From assembly GCA_019873645.1 (NCBI GenBank), contig JAIOAX010000014.1:40769-104768 (forward strand): 64,000 nt of DNA. Reading direction: 5' to 3'. The stretch's first letter is position 1. Each line of letters opens with the position of its first letter. The notes below the pieces were generated by a model. The model saw only the letters and a program-made list of their open reading frames with translations. It did no database searches and had not been told where the DNA came from. This document shows, in pieces, positions 48,237 through 57,081 of this stretch. This DNA is from Chloroflexota bacterium. Its GTDB lineage: Bacteria > Chloroflexota > Anaerolineae > B4-G1 > SLSP01. The position numbers and the translations under genes were made by a program.

Positions 48237-49400
48237 TCACTTCGCCTCATACAACTCCATAAGCATAGCCCATAGCCGCTCCGGCGTTTGACCGAACTGG
48301 GTGGCGCGTTCCTGATCAATGACCAGTTGGGCGCCGTCATTGAATTCCAGAATGAGCATGTAGAGGGTCACCGGCTGCTCGATGCCTTGTGCACGTACCT
48401 GGTGAACCCGTGGGTACAGGAGAATGTGGCGTAAGTCGCTCGCGGGCCGTTCCTGCCAGTGGCTGCGTGGCAACCGATAGCAGATGCGCTGTTGGTAAAA
48501 TTGCCAGGCGACCGGCTGTGCTATCTTGAACGGCCCGTACTTCGTCAGCAAACTGTGGAGCACAACGATCAGTGCAGGCACAAAGATCAGGCTTACCATG
48601 AGAAAGAAGAGGAGGGCGTTGCGTACCCATAGGGTGTTAAAAGGTGGGATAACACCTCGCGCCAACCCGCTCCATATCCCCATCAAACCGATACCCAGAT
48701 AGATCAAAATGAAGAGCACTGTTCCGGTGATGTAAAGCGCCCACACGCGGTGGCTGACGGTCAGGGTATAGACCGGCCCCTCCTTTGTCGCAGCCGTAGT
48801 TTTCCCCAGCGCGGCATCCCGCACCCCAGGTGCGACCCGCTGAAGGAGCACGTTGTAGAAGTGAGGCCGGTTTTCCAGCGTGCGGGGAATACGCAGCACG
48901 CGCCCCCGACCACGAATCACAATGCCGGGAGCCAGGAGCTGTGATTGCGAATTGACTGCCACAATCTCATCATAACGCAGAAAGCGTTTGTGCCCCGGAC
49001 GGCGCAACAACACCCCTTCGGCGGTCAAGATCACCATGCCGGTGTTGTGGAGGAGGAACATCAATCCGCCGATAACTAACGGGCCAAAGAGCAGGCACAG
49101 CCCTACGCCGGTCGTCATGGTCACACCGGGTTGCGGGCCGTTGAGCGCGGCGATTAACATCACCAGGCTGATCGCCGATAGCGCGAACATAGCGAACAGG
49201 GTAGGACTGCGCAACATTGGCGGGATGGCAAAGACTTCCCCTGTTTGCCGCGCGGCTTGCTGCTGCGCATACTCGCGTCGTGTCCACCAACGGTCTACAA
49301 CTGCGCTCAACAGACCGGGCAGCAGCAGCCCCAACCCCACAACAATTATCGAAGACCAATCTATAGTGGAAGTATTGCCGAACGGAAAATGGGCGTCCAT
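48237..49400 (-). CDS. Hypothetical membrane protein
   Basis: The protein is 387 residues from the ATG at 49400; a longer frame to 49460 has no better ribosome site, so the N-terminus is uncertain. There are about five hydrophobic segments: SSIIVVGLGLLLPGLLSAVV near the N-terminus, FAMFALSAISLVMLIAAL, VGLCLLFGPLVIGGLMFLL, ITGTVLFILIYLGIGLMGIW and LLFFLMVSLIFVPALIVVLH. Between them lie PH-like beta-rich stretches (VILTAEGVLLRRPGHKRFLRYDEIVAVNSQ), which resemble bacterial PH-domain membrane proteins. No catalytic motif is visible. It lies between two copies of the dispersed repeat. Confidence 0.75.
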   Translation of the reverse strand: MDAHFPFGNTSTIDWSSIIVVGLGLLLPGLLSAVVDRWWTRREYAQQQAARQTGEVFAIPPMLRSPTLFAMFALSAISLVMLIAALNGPQPGVTMTTGVGLCLLFGPLVIGGLMFLLHNTGMVILTAEGVLLRRPGHKRFLRYDEIVAVNSQSQLLAPGIVIRGRGRVLRIPRTLENRPHFYNVLLQRVAPGVRDAALGKTTAATKEGPVYTLTVSHRVWALYITGTVLFILIYLGIGLMGIWSGLARGVIPPFNTLWVRNALLFFLMVSLIFVPALIVVLHSLLTKYGPFKIAQPVAWQFYQQRICYRLPRSHWQERPASDLRHILLYPRVHQVRAQGIEQPVTLYMLILEFNDGAQLVIDQERATQFGQTPERLWAMLMELYEAK

Positions 49401-49460
49401 GCGTCTATTTTTTGTCCGCTTGATGAGACCGCCATCAAAAAGGCTCAAACTACCCTGCAT

Positions 49461-49911
49461 AACAGGTCATCCAAATTGTACTGCATTTTGAACAACATGC
49501 CCACCGCAGGCCAGTACACCGTGGCGGAAATCTTGCACTGGCTAACGATGCTTGAAGCGGATCGTCAGATCCGCGGTTTTGGGGTGTTGTGCCGGGCGCA
49601 GATACTACGCGGCAGACATAACGGGGGGAACACCGGAAGGGGAACTGGCGTTCCTTAACTTGAGTAATCGGGGAGCGATTTAACGGGGAAGTTATTTCCG
49701 CCGCCATGGACTAGAGCGAGGATCTGCGGTGGCGCGGTCAGAGACCGGCCACAGCAAGTTGTTGCCTGCTCGGGCCGGTCTCCTGACCGCGCCCGTGTAA
49801 GCAATTTCTCCGTGACTCGCATCATGTCCCCGCCAACTTGTCAAATCGTCTTATAATGCTACCCTTGTAGATGGAGCATATCCTGGGACAAAAACAGGGG
49901 CCATTTGACGC
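49461..49911. repeat. Long intergenic region with a dispersed-repeat copy and a strong inverted repeat
   Basis: From 49497 to about 49660 the plus strand reads MPTAGQYTVAEILHWLTMLE, then ADRQIRGFGVLCRAQILRG and RGTGVP, the same coding-like sequence as the 27167-27539 element but with a single MLEADR unit. After it GCGGTCAGAGACCGGCC (49734-49750) faces GGCCGGTCTCCTGACCGC (49773-49790), an almost perfect stem sharing its core with 18600-18639. A TATAAT at 49852-49857 may be the -10 box of the regulator gene. No certain gene is present. Confidence 0.75.
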
Positions 49912-52900
49912 ATGGCGACCGACGGCCTGAAAGAAATGGGGACGTATAAACTCAAACGTAGTCGTCCAACCATCGGCGTGCTGGCAGGATGGCGCGTGTA
50001 TACCGGCACGCTTGACACTTTCCTCGGACCGGTCTATCGTGGAACGCGGGCCGCAGCGCGCGATTTGGGCTGCAATCTCTTGCTATCGTGCAGCGTGGAT
50101 TTGGGTATTGGACAGGAAAGCCCGCGCCCGGCCTGGGCCGTGCCTTTGCCCGATGTAGACTTCATCCCCGTTGGCCCCTGGAACGCGGATGGTTTGCTCA
50201 TCGTGGGACGCTTTACCTCAGAGCACACCGCCGGCTATCTCCAACGCCTGGTCGCCGAGCAGTATCCCATCGTGTTCGTCGGCGCCGGGGAGAACGGTCC
50301 CACGGTCATGGCCGATAACGAGGGCGGCATCCGCCAGGCAATGGCGCATCTGGTTGAACACGGCCATCGGCGTATCGCCTTCATCGCCGGTTATCAACGC
50401 GATACTGACGGCGATAGCGCGCGCCGCATCAAGGCTTATCACGCCGCCGTCGCCGAATACGGCCTGGAACGTGATCCCCGCCTGATTGCCTACGGCTCCC
50501 ACAGCACCGGCGGCGGACGGATGGCCATGGAGCAAATCCTCGCTTCCAACGTACCTTTTACCGCGCTGGTCGCCAGCAACGATCTTTCGGCCCTTGGCGC
50601 CATGCAGGTGCTTGCCCACGCCGGGCTGCGCGTGCCCCAGGATGTTGCCGTCATCGGCTTCGACGACCGCCTCGAAGCCACCGCCCATGTCCCACCCCTG
50701 ACCACCGTCCGCTATCCGGCCTTTGAAGAAGGCTATCAGGGCGTGCAGTTGTTGCTGGAATACATTGAAGGGCAGGTGCAAGGCTTTAAGACGGTGCAAA
50801 TTCCCACGCAGCTCATCGTCCGTGAATCGTGCGGTTGTCTGATCGGCATTTCACGGCCATCCGCCGCTGCGAAACGCTCACCGACCGTTGCTGTTCCTGG
50901 AAGCCAATCGGCCATTGCTGCTGTCGCTCAGACTCTGACGGCGGCAATGGGCATCCATGCACAACGCTTGAACCTGGACGAAGTCCATAACTTGTGCTAT
51001 AGCCTGGTAGAAGCCTTTGTGTTGAATCTGCACCAACCCGGCAGCCTGGCCTTACATACGACCTTGCGGCAGGTCCTTGAACGGGTCATTGCCCTAGGGG
51101 GCAACCTGCATAGCTGGCAAACGGCCGTCTCATTGTTACGCGATAGCGTCTCCACGCTTGTAGATGCCACGACTTTCCCAGAAGCGCAGCAGCGCGCCGC
51201 CGAAATTCTGGATCAGGCCCGCCTGGTGATTGACGAAGCTGCGCACGAACAGAACACCCGCCACCTGCTGCGGCAGATCGGCATCGCCGACCAGATCGGA
51301 CGTATGACGGCCCGCTTTTTCGCCGCCCAAGACGAGGCGGAAATCTTTGCCGTGCTCCCTGAGACGCTGCCCACCATCGGCATCCAGCATGCCACCGTCA
51401 TCTTCTACGAAGCAGCAGAAGACGATCCGGTGGCCTGGAGCGTGGTGCAGGCGCCGCCGTGCGCGGTTGAAACACAGCGGCGTTTCCCCAGTCGTGAATT
51501 TCCGCCCGCCGGTTTGTACGCCGCAGAGCAACCTTTCAGCCTGGCGTTGCTGCCTTTGCGGATTCAAGGCGGCGCGACCGGCTTTGTGGCTTTCGACTCC
51601 GGCAACCTGGAACCGTGCGCCGACATCGTGCGTCAGTTGGCCGCAGCGTTACGCGGTGTGCGATTGTATCGGCAGGCTGTGGAGGCGCAACGGCTGGCCG
51701 AAGAGCGCCGCCAGATGGCCGAAGACGCCAATCGTCTCAAAAGCCGTTTCCTCTCTATGATCAGCCACGAGCTGCGCACCCCTCTCAACCTTATCTCCGG
51801 CCTGAGCGACCTGCTCTTGCATGAGCCGGAATATGCAACCGGCGGCGCAGGCGGTCACCGCGAGGATTTGGAACGCATCTACGTCAATGCGCAACACCTG
51901 GATGGCCTGATCCGCGATGTCCTGGATCTGACGCGCAGTGAGGTGGGACAATTGCAGTTGAACTGCATCTCCCTGGATATGGCCGAGGTGCTCGAACCGG
52001 TCATGGTCATCGCCCGACAGCTCGCACGGGATAAGGGATTAAGCTGGCAGGCCGATATACCGGAGCGGCTGCCCCGTGTGTGGGGCGATTGCTTGCGCTT
52101 GCGCCAGGTGGTGTTGAACCTGGTGAACAATGCCGTCAAGTTTACCTCTCAGGGTGGGGTGACCCTGCGCGTGGTTGCCGATGCGGCCTCCGTCACCGTT
52201 AGCGTGCGCGATACCGGCTTGGGCATCCCACCGGAAGAACAAACCCTCATCTTCGACGAATTCCGGCAGTCGGAACGTACCACTGCGCGCGGTTACGGGG
52301 GATTGGGGCTGGGGCTGGCGATCTGCAAGTTGCTGGTGGAGATGCACCACGGCGCGATCGGCGTTCATTCCTCCGGCGAAGAGGGCAGCGGTTCAGAATT
52401 TTATTTTACGCTGCCGGCTTTGCAGGAGACACGCCCGGCATTCCCCCCCTGTGAACCCGCGTCGGCGCAACGGGTCTGGCTGTTTGTCGCGGATGCCGGG
52501 CGGGGGGCGCGCCTGCAAGAATACCTTAGCCGCCAGGGTATGGAGACCGTCACATGGGGGCTTGACCCAGAAGTTGATTGGTGCGCGGCACTGTCCGAGG
52601 GCACGCCGGACGCCGTCATTTTGGATCAGGCCGTGACCGCCGCGCAGGGATGGGAAATCTTCCGTATGTTCAAAGAAAACCCGCAGACTCACCACATCCC
52701 GATTGTGTTTTACACGCTGGACGGCGAAAACAACACCGGTGCGCTGGTGGACGTGGATTTCCTGACCAAACCAATCCGCAAAGCGCAACTAACCGAACTG
52801 CTGCTCGGTCAGGGCTTGCTGGAGCGGCAAAGCGAGGTCGGGGAAGCCGGCAGGATTCTGGTCGTCGAGGATGAGGCCGATATTCTGGAGATGCACACCC

Positions 52901-53622
52901 GTCTCGTGCAGGCGCAGTTGCCCCACTACAAAGTGTTACAGGCGCGCAACGGATTGGAAGCCCTGCGCCTGATGCGGCAGGCGCGGCCCGACCTGGTGCT
53001 GCTGGATTTGATGATGCCGGAACTGGACGGCTTCGGCGTGTTGGAGGCCATGCGCAGCGACCCGGCAACCCGCAATGTCCCGGTCGTCATTCTCACCGCC
53101 CAGGTGTTGACCGAGGAGGATATGGCGCGGCTCAACCGGGGTACGGTCAGCATCCTGAAGAAGGGACTGTTCAGTGCGGAAGAAACATTGCAGCACATTC
53201 AAGCGGTCCTGACGCGCCGCCGCAAGACCATCTCGGAAATCCAGCGCCTGGTCCACAAAGCGATGGCCTTCATCCACACCCACTATATGGATCCGCTCAC
53301 GCGCGGCGAGATTGCTGCCTATGTGGGCCTGAGCGAACGCCACCTCACCCGCTGCTTCCAACAGGAGATCGGCGTGACGCCGATGACCTACCTCAACCGC
53401 TACCGCATCCAGCAGGCCAAAGCACTGCTGGAAAGCGGGGAAATGAATATCACCGAGGTCGCCATGGCGGTTGGCTTTTCCAGCGGCGGCTACTTCACGC
53501 GAGTCTTCCGTCAAGAAATGGGCGTCTCCCCGCGCGCCTATCTGTCCGAAAAGTACCAAAAACCGTCCGAAAAGTGCAAGACTTTTTCCCCGTCTGGTGC
53601 TACAGTAGAGATTGGGGATTAG
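49912..53622 (+). CDS. One-piece sugar-responsive hybrid regulator: LacI-type sensor, histidine kinase, two receivers, AraC DNA-binding domain
   Basis: The protein has 1236 residues. A LacI/GalR-type sensor (about 22-300: IGVLAGWRVYTGTLDTFLGP, LVASNDLSALGAMQVLAHAG, VAVIGFDDRLEATAHVPPLT) without its own helix-turn-helix ends at RESCGC (304-309). A helical/GAF-like part (310-590) and coiled coil precede HisKA with His619 in MISHELRTPLNLISGLSDLL. The HATPase (about 720-840) has VLNLVNNAVKFT, VRDTGLGIPPEE and GLGLGLAICKLL. Receiver 1 (about 855-975, LDQ variant) and receiver 2 (phosphosite Asp1032 in LVLLDLMMPELDG) follow, then an AraC domain (about 1105-1210). It has no membrane helix, so it senses a cytoplasmic sugar. 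A ready operator pair lies inside its own 3' end and another before the ABC importer. Confidence 0.94.
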   Translation: MATDGLKEMGTYKLKRSRPTIGVLAGWRVYTGTLDTFLGPVYRGTRAAARDLGCNLLLSCSVDLGIGQESPRPAWAVPLPDVDFIPVGPWNADGLLIVGRFTSEHTAGYLQRLVAEQYPIVFVGAGENGPTVMADNEGGIRQAMAHLVEHGHRRIAFIAGYQRDTDGDSARRIKAYHAAVAEYGLERDPRLIAYGSHSTGGGRMAMEQILASNVPFTALVASNDLSALGAMQVLAHAGLRVPQDVAVIGFDDRLEATAHVPPLTTVRYPAFEEGYQGVQLLLEYIEGQVQGFKTVQIPTQLIVRESCGCLIGISRPSAAAKRSPTVAVPGSQSAIAAVAQTLTAAMGIHAQRLNLDEVHNLCYSLVEAFVLNLHQPGSLALHTTLRQVLERVIALGGNLHSWQTAVSLLRDSVSTLVDATTFPEAQQRAAEILDQARLVIDEAAHEQNTRHLLRQIGIADQIGRMTARFFAAQDEAEIFAVLPETLPTIGIQHATVIFYEAAEDDPVAWSVVQAPPCAVETQRRFPSREFPPAGLYAAEQPFSLALLPLRIQGGATGFVAFDSGNLEPCADIVRQLAAALRGVRLYRQAVEAQRLAEERRQMAEDANRLKSRFLSMISHELRTPLNLISGLSDLLLHEPEYATGGAGGHREDLERIYVNAQHLDGLIRDVLDLTRSEVGQLQLNCISLDMAEVLEPVMVIARQLARDKGLSWQADIPERLPRVWGDCLRLRQVVLNLVNNAVKFTSQGGVTLRVVADAASVTVSVRDTGLGIPPEEQTLIFDEFRQSERTTARGYGGLGLGLAICKLLVEMHHGAIGVHSSGEEGSGSEFYFTLPALQETRPAFPPCEPASAQRVWLFVADAGRGARLQEYLSRQGMETVTWGLDPEVDWCAALSEGTPDAVILDQAVTAAQGWEIFRMFKENPQTHHIPIVFYTLDGENNTGALVDVDFLTKPIRKAQLTELLLGQGLLERQSEVGEAGRILVVEDEADILEMHTRLVQAQLPHYKVLQARNGLEALRLMRQARPDLVLLDLMMPELDGFGVLEAMRSDPATRNVPVVILTAQVLTEEDMARLNRGTVSILKKGLFSAEETLQHIQAVLTRRRKTISEIQRLVHKAMAFIHTHYMDPLTRGEIAAYVGLSERHLTRCFQQEIGVTPMTYLNRYRIQQAKALLESGEMNITEVAMAVGFSSGGYFTRVFRQEMGVSPRAYLSEKYQKPSEKCKTFSPSGATVEIGD
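53543..53606 (+). promoter_or_regulatory. AraC-type operator pair and promoter for the Glu-receiver gene
   Basis: Sites TGTCCGAAAAGTA (53543-53555) and CGTCCGAAAAGTG (53564-53576) are spaced 21 bp apart. AAGACT (53578-53583) and TACAGT (53601-53606) form a -35/-10 pair with 17-bp spacing, the proximal site touching the -35 box. Same layout and distances as 56873-56936. It lies within the 3' end of the regulator gene and would drive the receiver gene at 53748. Confidence 0.65.
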
Positions 53623-53735
53623 GAACTGGGGATTAGTGATTAGGGATTGGGAATTAGGGATCGAATATGGTTCATTCCCCTCTACTCCCTACTCCCTACT
53701 TCCTACTCCCTAATCCCTGATTACCAATCACGCAT
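53622..53735. repeat. GATTAGGGATTGGG words with CTACTCCCTACTCC words
   Basis: Words of GGGATTAGTGATTAGGG type (53617-53665) are followed by CTACTCCCTACTCCCTACTTCC (53679-53712) and AATCCCTGATTACCAATCACG (53712-53733), which can pair with the first part. This mixed repeat lies in the 5' leader of the receiver gene. Confidence 0.75.
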
Positions 53736-53747
53736 CACGAGGACGGT

Positions 53748-54152
53748 ATGGCTTCTCAGTCACCCCTGATGATTGTCGGCGATGACGCGAGTTTTTGCTA
53801 TCTGATGCAGCGGTATGCCCAAAAAGCTGCTTATCCACTTGTTACGGTACATTTTGCCGAGGATGCTCTGAGTATTGCCTTATATCAAATGCCGGCGGTC
53901 ATCATCGTTGAACTGGATGCCCCCGGTGAGAAAGGTCTGCAAGTCCTGAATACGCTGAAAGCGCATCCCATAACGCGCATCATCCCTGTTATCCTCTGCT
54001 CATGGTCGGACGAAACCGAACGTGGTCTGGATGAGGAAGCGGCTATCTATCTGCGCAAACCGATCCTCTACGATGATTTCCAGACAGCTTTGGCTGAGGT
54101 GGGCGTGGACGTGCCCGGCGCCGTGGATATGCCTCTGTATCCCCCTTCCTGA
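53748..54152 (+). CDS. Single-domain receiver with Glu at the phosphorylation position
   Basis: The protein is 134 residues from the ATG at 53748, with GAGGAC upstream. It is a CheY-like fold: acidic pair in IVGDDAS, helix 1 CYLMQRYAQKAA, then strand 3 AVIIVELDAPGEKGLQVLN, in which Glu55 stands where the phospho-accepting Asp is expected. The Ser of VILCSWSD and the Lys in YLRKPILYDD are in place. Glu at this site often mimics the phosphorylated state, so the protein may be locked active and regulated by expression alone. It follows the giant regulator and has its own AraC-type promoter module. It could bind the regulator or its kinase domain. Confidence 0.88.
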   Translation: MASQSPLMIVGDDASFCYLMQRYAQKAAYPLVTVHFAEDALSIALYQMPAVIIVELDAPGEKGLQVLNTLKAHPITRIIPVILCSWSDETERGLDEEAAIYLRKPILYDDFQTALAEVGVDVPGAVDMPLYPPS

Positions 54153-54165
54153 CTGGTGACCATCC

Positions 54166-54202
54166 GATTGACGACTACTCGACTAACGACTACCCGACTT
54201 AC
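54166..54202. repeat. CGACTACTCGACTAACGACTAC repeat
   Basis: Three copies of CGACTAC/CGACTAA words lie upstream of the 843-residue protein gene, the same family as 9207-9258. Confidence 0.7.
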
Positions 54203-54235
54203 AACGATCAGACTATAAAAAAGGAGTCTCTCTCA

Positions 54236-56767
54236 ATGCCTGTTTCTACCATCACTTATGAGCTTCAAGACGGCTACATTCATCACTGGCTCGTCGGCGG
54301 CCCGCAGCGTATCCCTCTTGCCGATGTAAGTTTTTTACTTGATATAGAGAACAAATCCCAAATTGCCCAACGTTACCACACTGCACATTCCGGCATCACA
54401 CGCCAACCGGTCGAACCGGGACCGCTGACCGAGGCAGATTTCACCATTGACGATTACACCGGGCGTTGGGCATACACCTCTTGCGGCGAGGACCATTTTG
54501 TGGATTGCACCGCTGCTTATCCCACACCGCATTATGTGCGCGCCTGGGCTTATACACAAATTGCCACTCCGCAAGCGCGGCCGGTGACGCTGGTATTGAG
54601 TGCCTACGGCCCGGTGGATGTGTGGATTAACGGCATCCATTGTTTTCAGGAAGCGGTCTTCGGCTTTCACCATGCGACCTTCATCGCCAACCTGACAGAA
54701 GGTAGCAATACCGTCCTGGTACGTTTTGCTCAGGTGGGGGTGGGGGCCTGTTCCCATGCCTTCGCCTTGCGGATCTGCGACGCTCCTGATGACACACGTG
54801 TGGAAATTCCCACCCTCATCGAGGATATAACCCTGCGCAACCGACTGGAGCGCATTTTCTCCACGGCCTATCTTGACCGCGATGTGTTTGTCTGGGACGA
54901 GTTTGTCACCGTGCGCTGGACCCCGCGTGAGGGAACCACTGAAGATATGCTGATCCGCTTGCAGACTCCGGCCGGCCGCATCTATGCGGAATCGCTCGCT
55001 ATAGCGACGCCCGGCGGTGAGTCGCCGCTGGTGCAGGCCCACCAGACCCCCCAGGGGCCCTTGCACTGTATCCTGATGCCGCCCATCCGTTCCTATTTCG
55101 ATGAAAACGTGCGTATCCGTCGCACCCTCTCGCTGTGGAGTATGGGGTTGGCGCAATACACCGCAGCGCCGGAACGCCCGTATCCGCAACGCCGCGATGA
55201 GACGCTGCAACATGCGGTGCGCTGCGACGGAACGCTTTTCGGCGAAATTGCCAAGATGGCCCTGGGAATGTGGAAAGCCGTCGAGCCGCCCGTCCTTCTC
55301 CGGGTCATCGAGCGCGTCAACCGCCGTGAGAGTGACTGTGCCCTGGATTTGCTGGGGCTGCTGGGGATGTTGCGGCGTTGGGGCAATGCGCCGGACTTCC
55401 CCAAAACCATCAAGGCACCGCTCAGGACTTGTATCCTCAATTTCGCTTATGAGGGAGCCACCGGTACGTCGGAAAGTGAACAGCTTCTCCTGTCTACGTG
55501 CGAGTTGCTGGCGGGGCAAATGTATTCCCGGCGGCGTTTCAAGCACAGTGGACAGACCGGGGAATGGCACGTCGCCAAAGGGAAACGGCGCACGCAGGCT
55601 TGGCTGCGCGCACGTGCCGCCGGCGGCTTCGCCGAATGGGATTCAGGACGCGCGTTTGAGGCCGAACTGACGGCGCTGGCGCACCTGATGGACCTGGTGG
55701 AAGACGAGGCTATCTGGCAGATGGCGACCGTGGTGCTCGACAAATTGCTGTTTACCATTGCCCTCAACAGCCATCGCGGCATGGTCGGCGGGACACAGGG
55801 AAATGCGGATGCTGCCGGCATCCTGGGCGGATGGATGGCGCCTTTGGGCAGCGTCACGCGGTTGTTGTGGGGCGTGGGCATCCTCGGCCCACAACTGGCG
55901 GCCCCGGTGAGTCTGGCCTGCATGGAAGACTACGAATTGCCGCCGCTGTTTCAGGAGATCGCCGTTGCTCCCCCCGAAGAACTGTGGAACCGCGAGCAGC
56001 ATTTGTTGCCGGACGGCGGCGGTGTCAATAAAGTGACCTATCGGACGCCGGATTACCTGCTCGGCTCGGCGCAAGATTACCGTCCGGGCATGCCGGGGAC
56101 GCGCGAACACATCTGGCAGGCCACGCTAGGGCCGGGCGCCGTCGTCTTCACCAATCATCCGGCGTCTATCGGTACGACCGAGGCGCATGTCCCCGGTTTC
56201 TGGCGCGGCAACGGCGTCTTGCCGCGCGTGGCACAGTGGAAAGATGTGCTCATCGCCGTATACAACCTGCCGGACGACGACTGGATGGGCTTCACCCACG
56301 CCTACTTCCCCATTTCCGCCTTCGACGCTCACGCGCTTCGTGAAGATGCGTCAGGCCGTATGTGGGCCTTTGCGCAGAAGGACAACGCCTATCTGGCGAT
56401 CACCGCGGCGCAGGGATTGACGTTGATGACGCAAGAGCCGGGCGCCTATCGTGAACTGCGCTCATCGGGCCGCCAGAATGTCTGGCTGTGCCACATGGGA
56501 CGCGCGGCTCTGGATGGAGATTTCACCGCGTTCCAGGAAAAAATCCTTGCCTTGCCGGTGACGTTCAACGATCTGGTGGTCACGCTGACCACACTGCGCG
56601 GCGAGACCTTGACCTTTGGTTGGGAAGGCCCGCTGCTGCGGAACGACCAATCGGAAGCGCTCGCGGATTTCAAGCATTACGAGAATCCCTATTGCGTCAT
56701 GCCGTTGCATGCTCTAGAGATGGAAATCCGCTCTGCCAACTACCTGATGCGGCTGAAATTTGTTTAG
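54236..56767 (+). CDS. Large conserved protein of unknown function linked to the ABC importer, possibly glycan-active
   Basis: The protein is 843 residues with AAAAAGGAGTC upstream. It has no signal peptide. The N-terminal part (about 1-200) looks like a beta-sandwich similar to GH2/GH-type sugar-binding jelly rolls (YVRAWAYTQIATPQARPVTL, VLSAYGPVDVWINGIHCFQE, TEGSNTVLVRFAQVGVGA). The middle (about 320-560) is helical (LLRVIERVNRRESDCALDLLGL, EAELTALAHLMDLVEDEAIW), like an alpha/alpha toroid. The C-terminus (about 590-843) is again beta-rich with HIWQATLGPGAVVFTNHPAS. This order resembles heparinase- or GH-toroid-type enzymes, but no catalytic motif is certain. Position before the importer suggests it acts on the imported sugar. 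Confidence 0.7.
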   Translation: MPVSTITYELQDGYIHHWLVGGPQRIPLADVSFLLDIENKSQIAQRYHTAHSGITRQPVEPGPLTEADFTIDDYTGRWAYTSCGEDHFVDCTAAYPTPHYVRAWAYTQIATPQARPVTLVLSAYGPVDVWINGIHCFQEAVFGFHHATFIANLTEGSNTVLVRFAQVGVGACSHAFALRICDAPDDTRVEIPTLIEDITLRNRLERIFSTAYLDRDVFVWDEFVTVRWTPREGTTEDMLIRLQTPAGRIYAESLAIATPGGESPLVQAHQTPQGPLHCILMPPIRSYFDENVRIRRTLSLWSMGLAQYTAAPERPYPQRRDETLQHAVRCDGTLFGEIAKMALGMWKAVEPPVLLRVIERVNRRESDCALDLLGLLGMLRRWGNAPDFPKTIKAPLRTCILNFAYEGATGTSESEQLLLSTCELLAGQMYSRRRFKHSGQTGEWHVAKGKRRTQAWLRARAAGGFAEWDSGRAFEAELTALAHLMDLVEDEAIWQMATVVLDKLLFTIALNSHRGMVGGTQGNADAAGILGGWMAPLGSVTRLLWGVGILGPQLAAPVSLACMEDYELPPLFQEIAVAPPEELWNREQHLLPDGGGVNKVTYRTPDYLLGSAQDYRPGMPGTREHIWQATLGPGAVVFTNHPASIGTTEAHVPGFWRGNGVLPRVAQWKDVLIAVYNLPDDDWMGFTHAYFPISAFDAHALREDASGRMWAFAQKDNAYLAITAAQGLTLMTQEPGAYRELRSSGRQNVWLCHMGRAALDGDFTAFQEKILALPVTFNDLVVTLTTLRGETLTFGWEGPLLRNDQSEALADFKHYENPYCVMPLHALEMEIRSANYLMRLKFV

Positions 56768-56872
56768 CTTTCAGCAGTCAGCTTTCAGCAAGCGACTTTT
56801 AGCAAGCAGCTTTTAGCCTGAGCGCCTCTAGTTGACCGCTGACCGCTGATGGCTGACCGCTGACGGCTTATC
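56768..56872. repeat. CAGTCAGCTTTCAGCAAGC and GACCGCTGA repeat words
   Basis: Words TTTCAGCAGTCAGC, TTTTAGCAAGCAGC and then CTGACCGCTGACCGCTGATG run up to the operator pair at 56873. Together with it they fill most of the 314-bp gap before the importer operon. No gene is seen; the 3' part to 57081 is the promoter and leader of the binding-protein gene. Confidence 0.7.
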
Positions 56873-56936
56873 TGTCCTAAAAGTATCAAAATCTGTCCGA
56901 AAAGTAGAAGACTTTTGAACAAGGGGGTGATAAAGT
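56873..56936 (+). promoter_or_regulatory. AraC-type operator pair and promoter of the ABC importer operon
   Basis: TGTCCTAAAAGTA (56873-56885) and TGTCCGAAAAGTA (56894-56906) are direct repeats 21 bp apart. AAGACT (56908-56913) and TAAAGT (56931-56936) form a -35/-10 pair with 17-bp spacing. All distances equal those of the module at 53543-53606. The leader to the ATG at 57082 is about 140 nt. Confidence 0.7.
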
Positions 56937-57081
56937 AGAAATAAGCGCAGTGTGTGTCTGGCAACGGCTCTACCGGTCGGGGTGTTTATGCTGAACTCTA
57001 AGGCCGGGCGTCCTTCTCGACGTCTGGCAAGAGCATTTTTGTTTTCACTTACATTTCATTTTGTAAAAGAAGGAGGAAGCT

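Noticed and set aside
49245..49658. 137-codon plus-strand open frame
   Set aside because: Its first half is antisense to the membrane protein gene; only the repeat-derived last part is of interest.
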